From: Comamonadaceae bacterium
GTDB taxonomy: Bacteria > Pseudomonadota > Gammaproteobacteria > Burkholderiales > Burkholderiaceae_C
Length of the DNA: 5,127 nt
NCBI GenBank assembly: GCA_021286965.1
Contig: JAJTBK010000089.1
Location: forward strand, 1 to 5,127
Direction of reading: 5' to 3'
Positions 4,936-5,127 of this stretch are shown piece after piece; the first letter of the stretch is position 1; each line of letters begins with the position of its first letter. The notes below the pieces were generated by a model. That model had not been told where the DNA came from. It saw nothing but the letters and a program-made list of their open reading frames with translations, and made no database searches. The position numbers and the translations under genes are program-made.

Positions 4936-5127
4936 ATGCCCCGTCAACCTCTCCTGCCCCCGCTGGCGCTGCTGCTGGCAGTCATGCTCGGCGCCTGTTC
5001 CTCGGGCGGCACGCCCCCGCCGCCTGCCGTGACCGCGCCCGAGGCCGCCCCCACCCGCCCCCCCATTGCCCCGCGCACCGACCCGGGCCAGCGCCCCTCG
5101 CCGCTGGACTGGCGCGACGACGCCCCA
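4936..5127 (+). CDS. Putative lipoprotein, N-terminal part (3' end outside window)
   Basis: 64 codons run to the window end without a stop. The N-terminus has a short positive end (MPRQ), a hydrophobic stretch (LLPPLALLLAVML) and a lipobox LGAC with the lipidated cysteine at residue 21, so export and lipid attachment by signal peptidase II is expected. The residue after the cysteine is serine, not aspartate, which favours sorting to the outer membrane. A Gly/Ser/Pro/Ala-rich linker follows (SSGGTPPPPAVTAPEAAPTRPPI), then PSPLDWRDDAP, which may begin the folded domain. I do not recognise the family from this part. It lies 144 bp after gcdH, behind the repeat, with its own ribosome binding site, so it is probably a separate transcription unit. 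Confidence 0.82.
   Translation, partial: MPRQPLLPPLALLLAVMLGACSSGGTPPPPAVTAPEAAPTRPPIAPRTDPGQRPSPLDWRDDAP

Noticed and set aside
1..5127. CRISPR array, insertion sequence or rRNA
   Set aside because: No regularly spaced direct repeats, transposase-like protein or rRNA sequence was found on either strand.

Overview
The window looks like a chromosomal segment of a high-GC betaproteobacterium, most likely of the family Comamonadaceae (Acidovorax/Comamonas-like). This rests on the GC-rich codon use, the close match of the glutaryl-CoA dehydrogenase and CysM sequences to what I know of that group, and two copies of a short palindromic intergenic repeat whose type I remember as common there. No database search was possible, so the placement is an inference.

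Layout, left to right. Positions 1-1614 (+) hold the C-terminal 537 residues of a large protein that I read as a DUF262/GmrSD-like protein, a family linked to modification-dependent restriction and phage defence. Its N-terminus lies outside the window. It converges on a cysM-tusA pair on the minus strand (cysM 1940-2857, tusA 1695-1922, 17 bp apart). These encode cysteine synthase B and a TusA-type sulfur carrier, a compact sulfur-assimilation/sulfur-relay unit. A 14-bp hairpin that belongs to the repeat family sits between the converging genes and probably ends both transcripts.

Divergent from cysM is a complete tRNA-Leu(CAA) gene (2900-2984, CCA encoded), with a plausible sigma70 promoter overlapping the cysM start and a perfect 16-bp intrinsic terminator. 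Next comes a 190-bp spacer with one perfect and two degenerate DnaA-box-like 9-mers within 35 bp, followed by an AT-rich stretch. A 72-residue winged-helix-like protein (3216-3434, -) is divergent from gcdH (3595-4791, +), which encodes glutaryl-CoA dehydrogenase of lysine/tryptophan/benzoate degradation. After gcdH comes the second copy of the repeat, then a strong ribosome binding site and the first 64 codons of a lipoprotein gene (4936 to the window end).

Most of the window is ordinary chromosomal housekeeping and catabolism. The parts most worth a second look are the DUF262-like protein with its unusual conserved C-terminal region, the paired palindromic repeats acting as gene-end hairpins, the DnaA-box cluster, and the small winged-helix protein next to gcdH.
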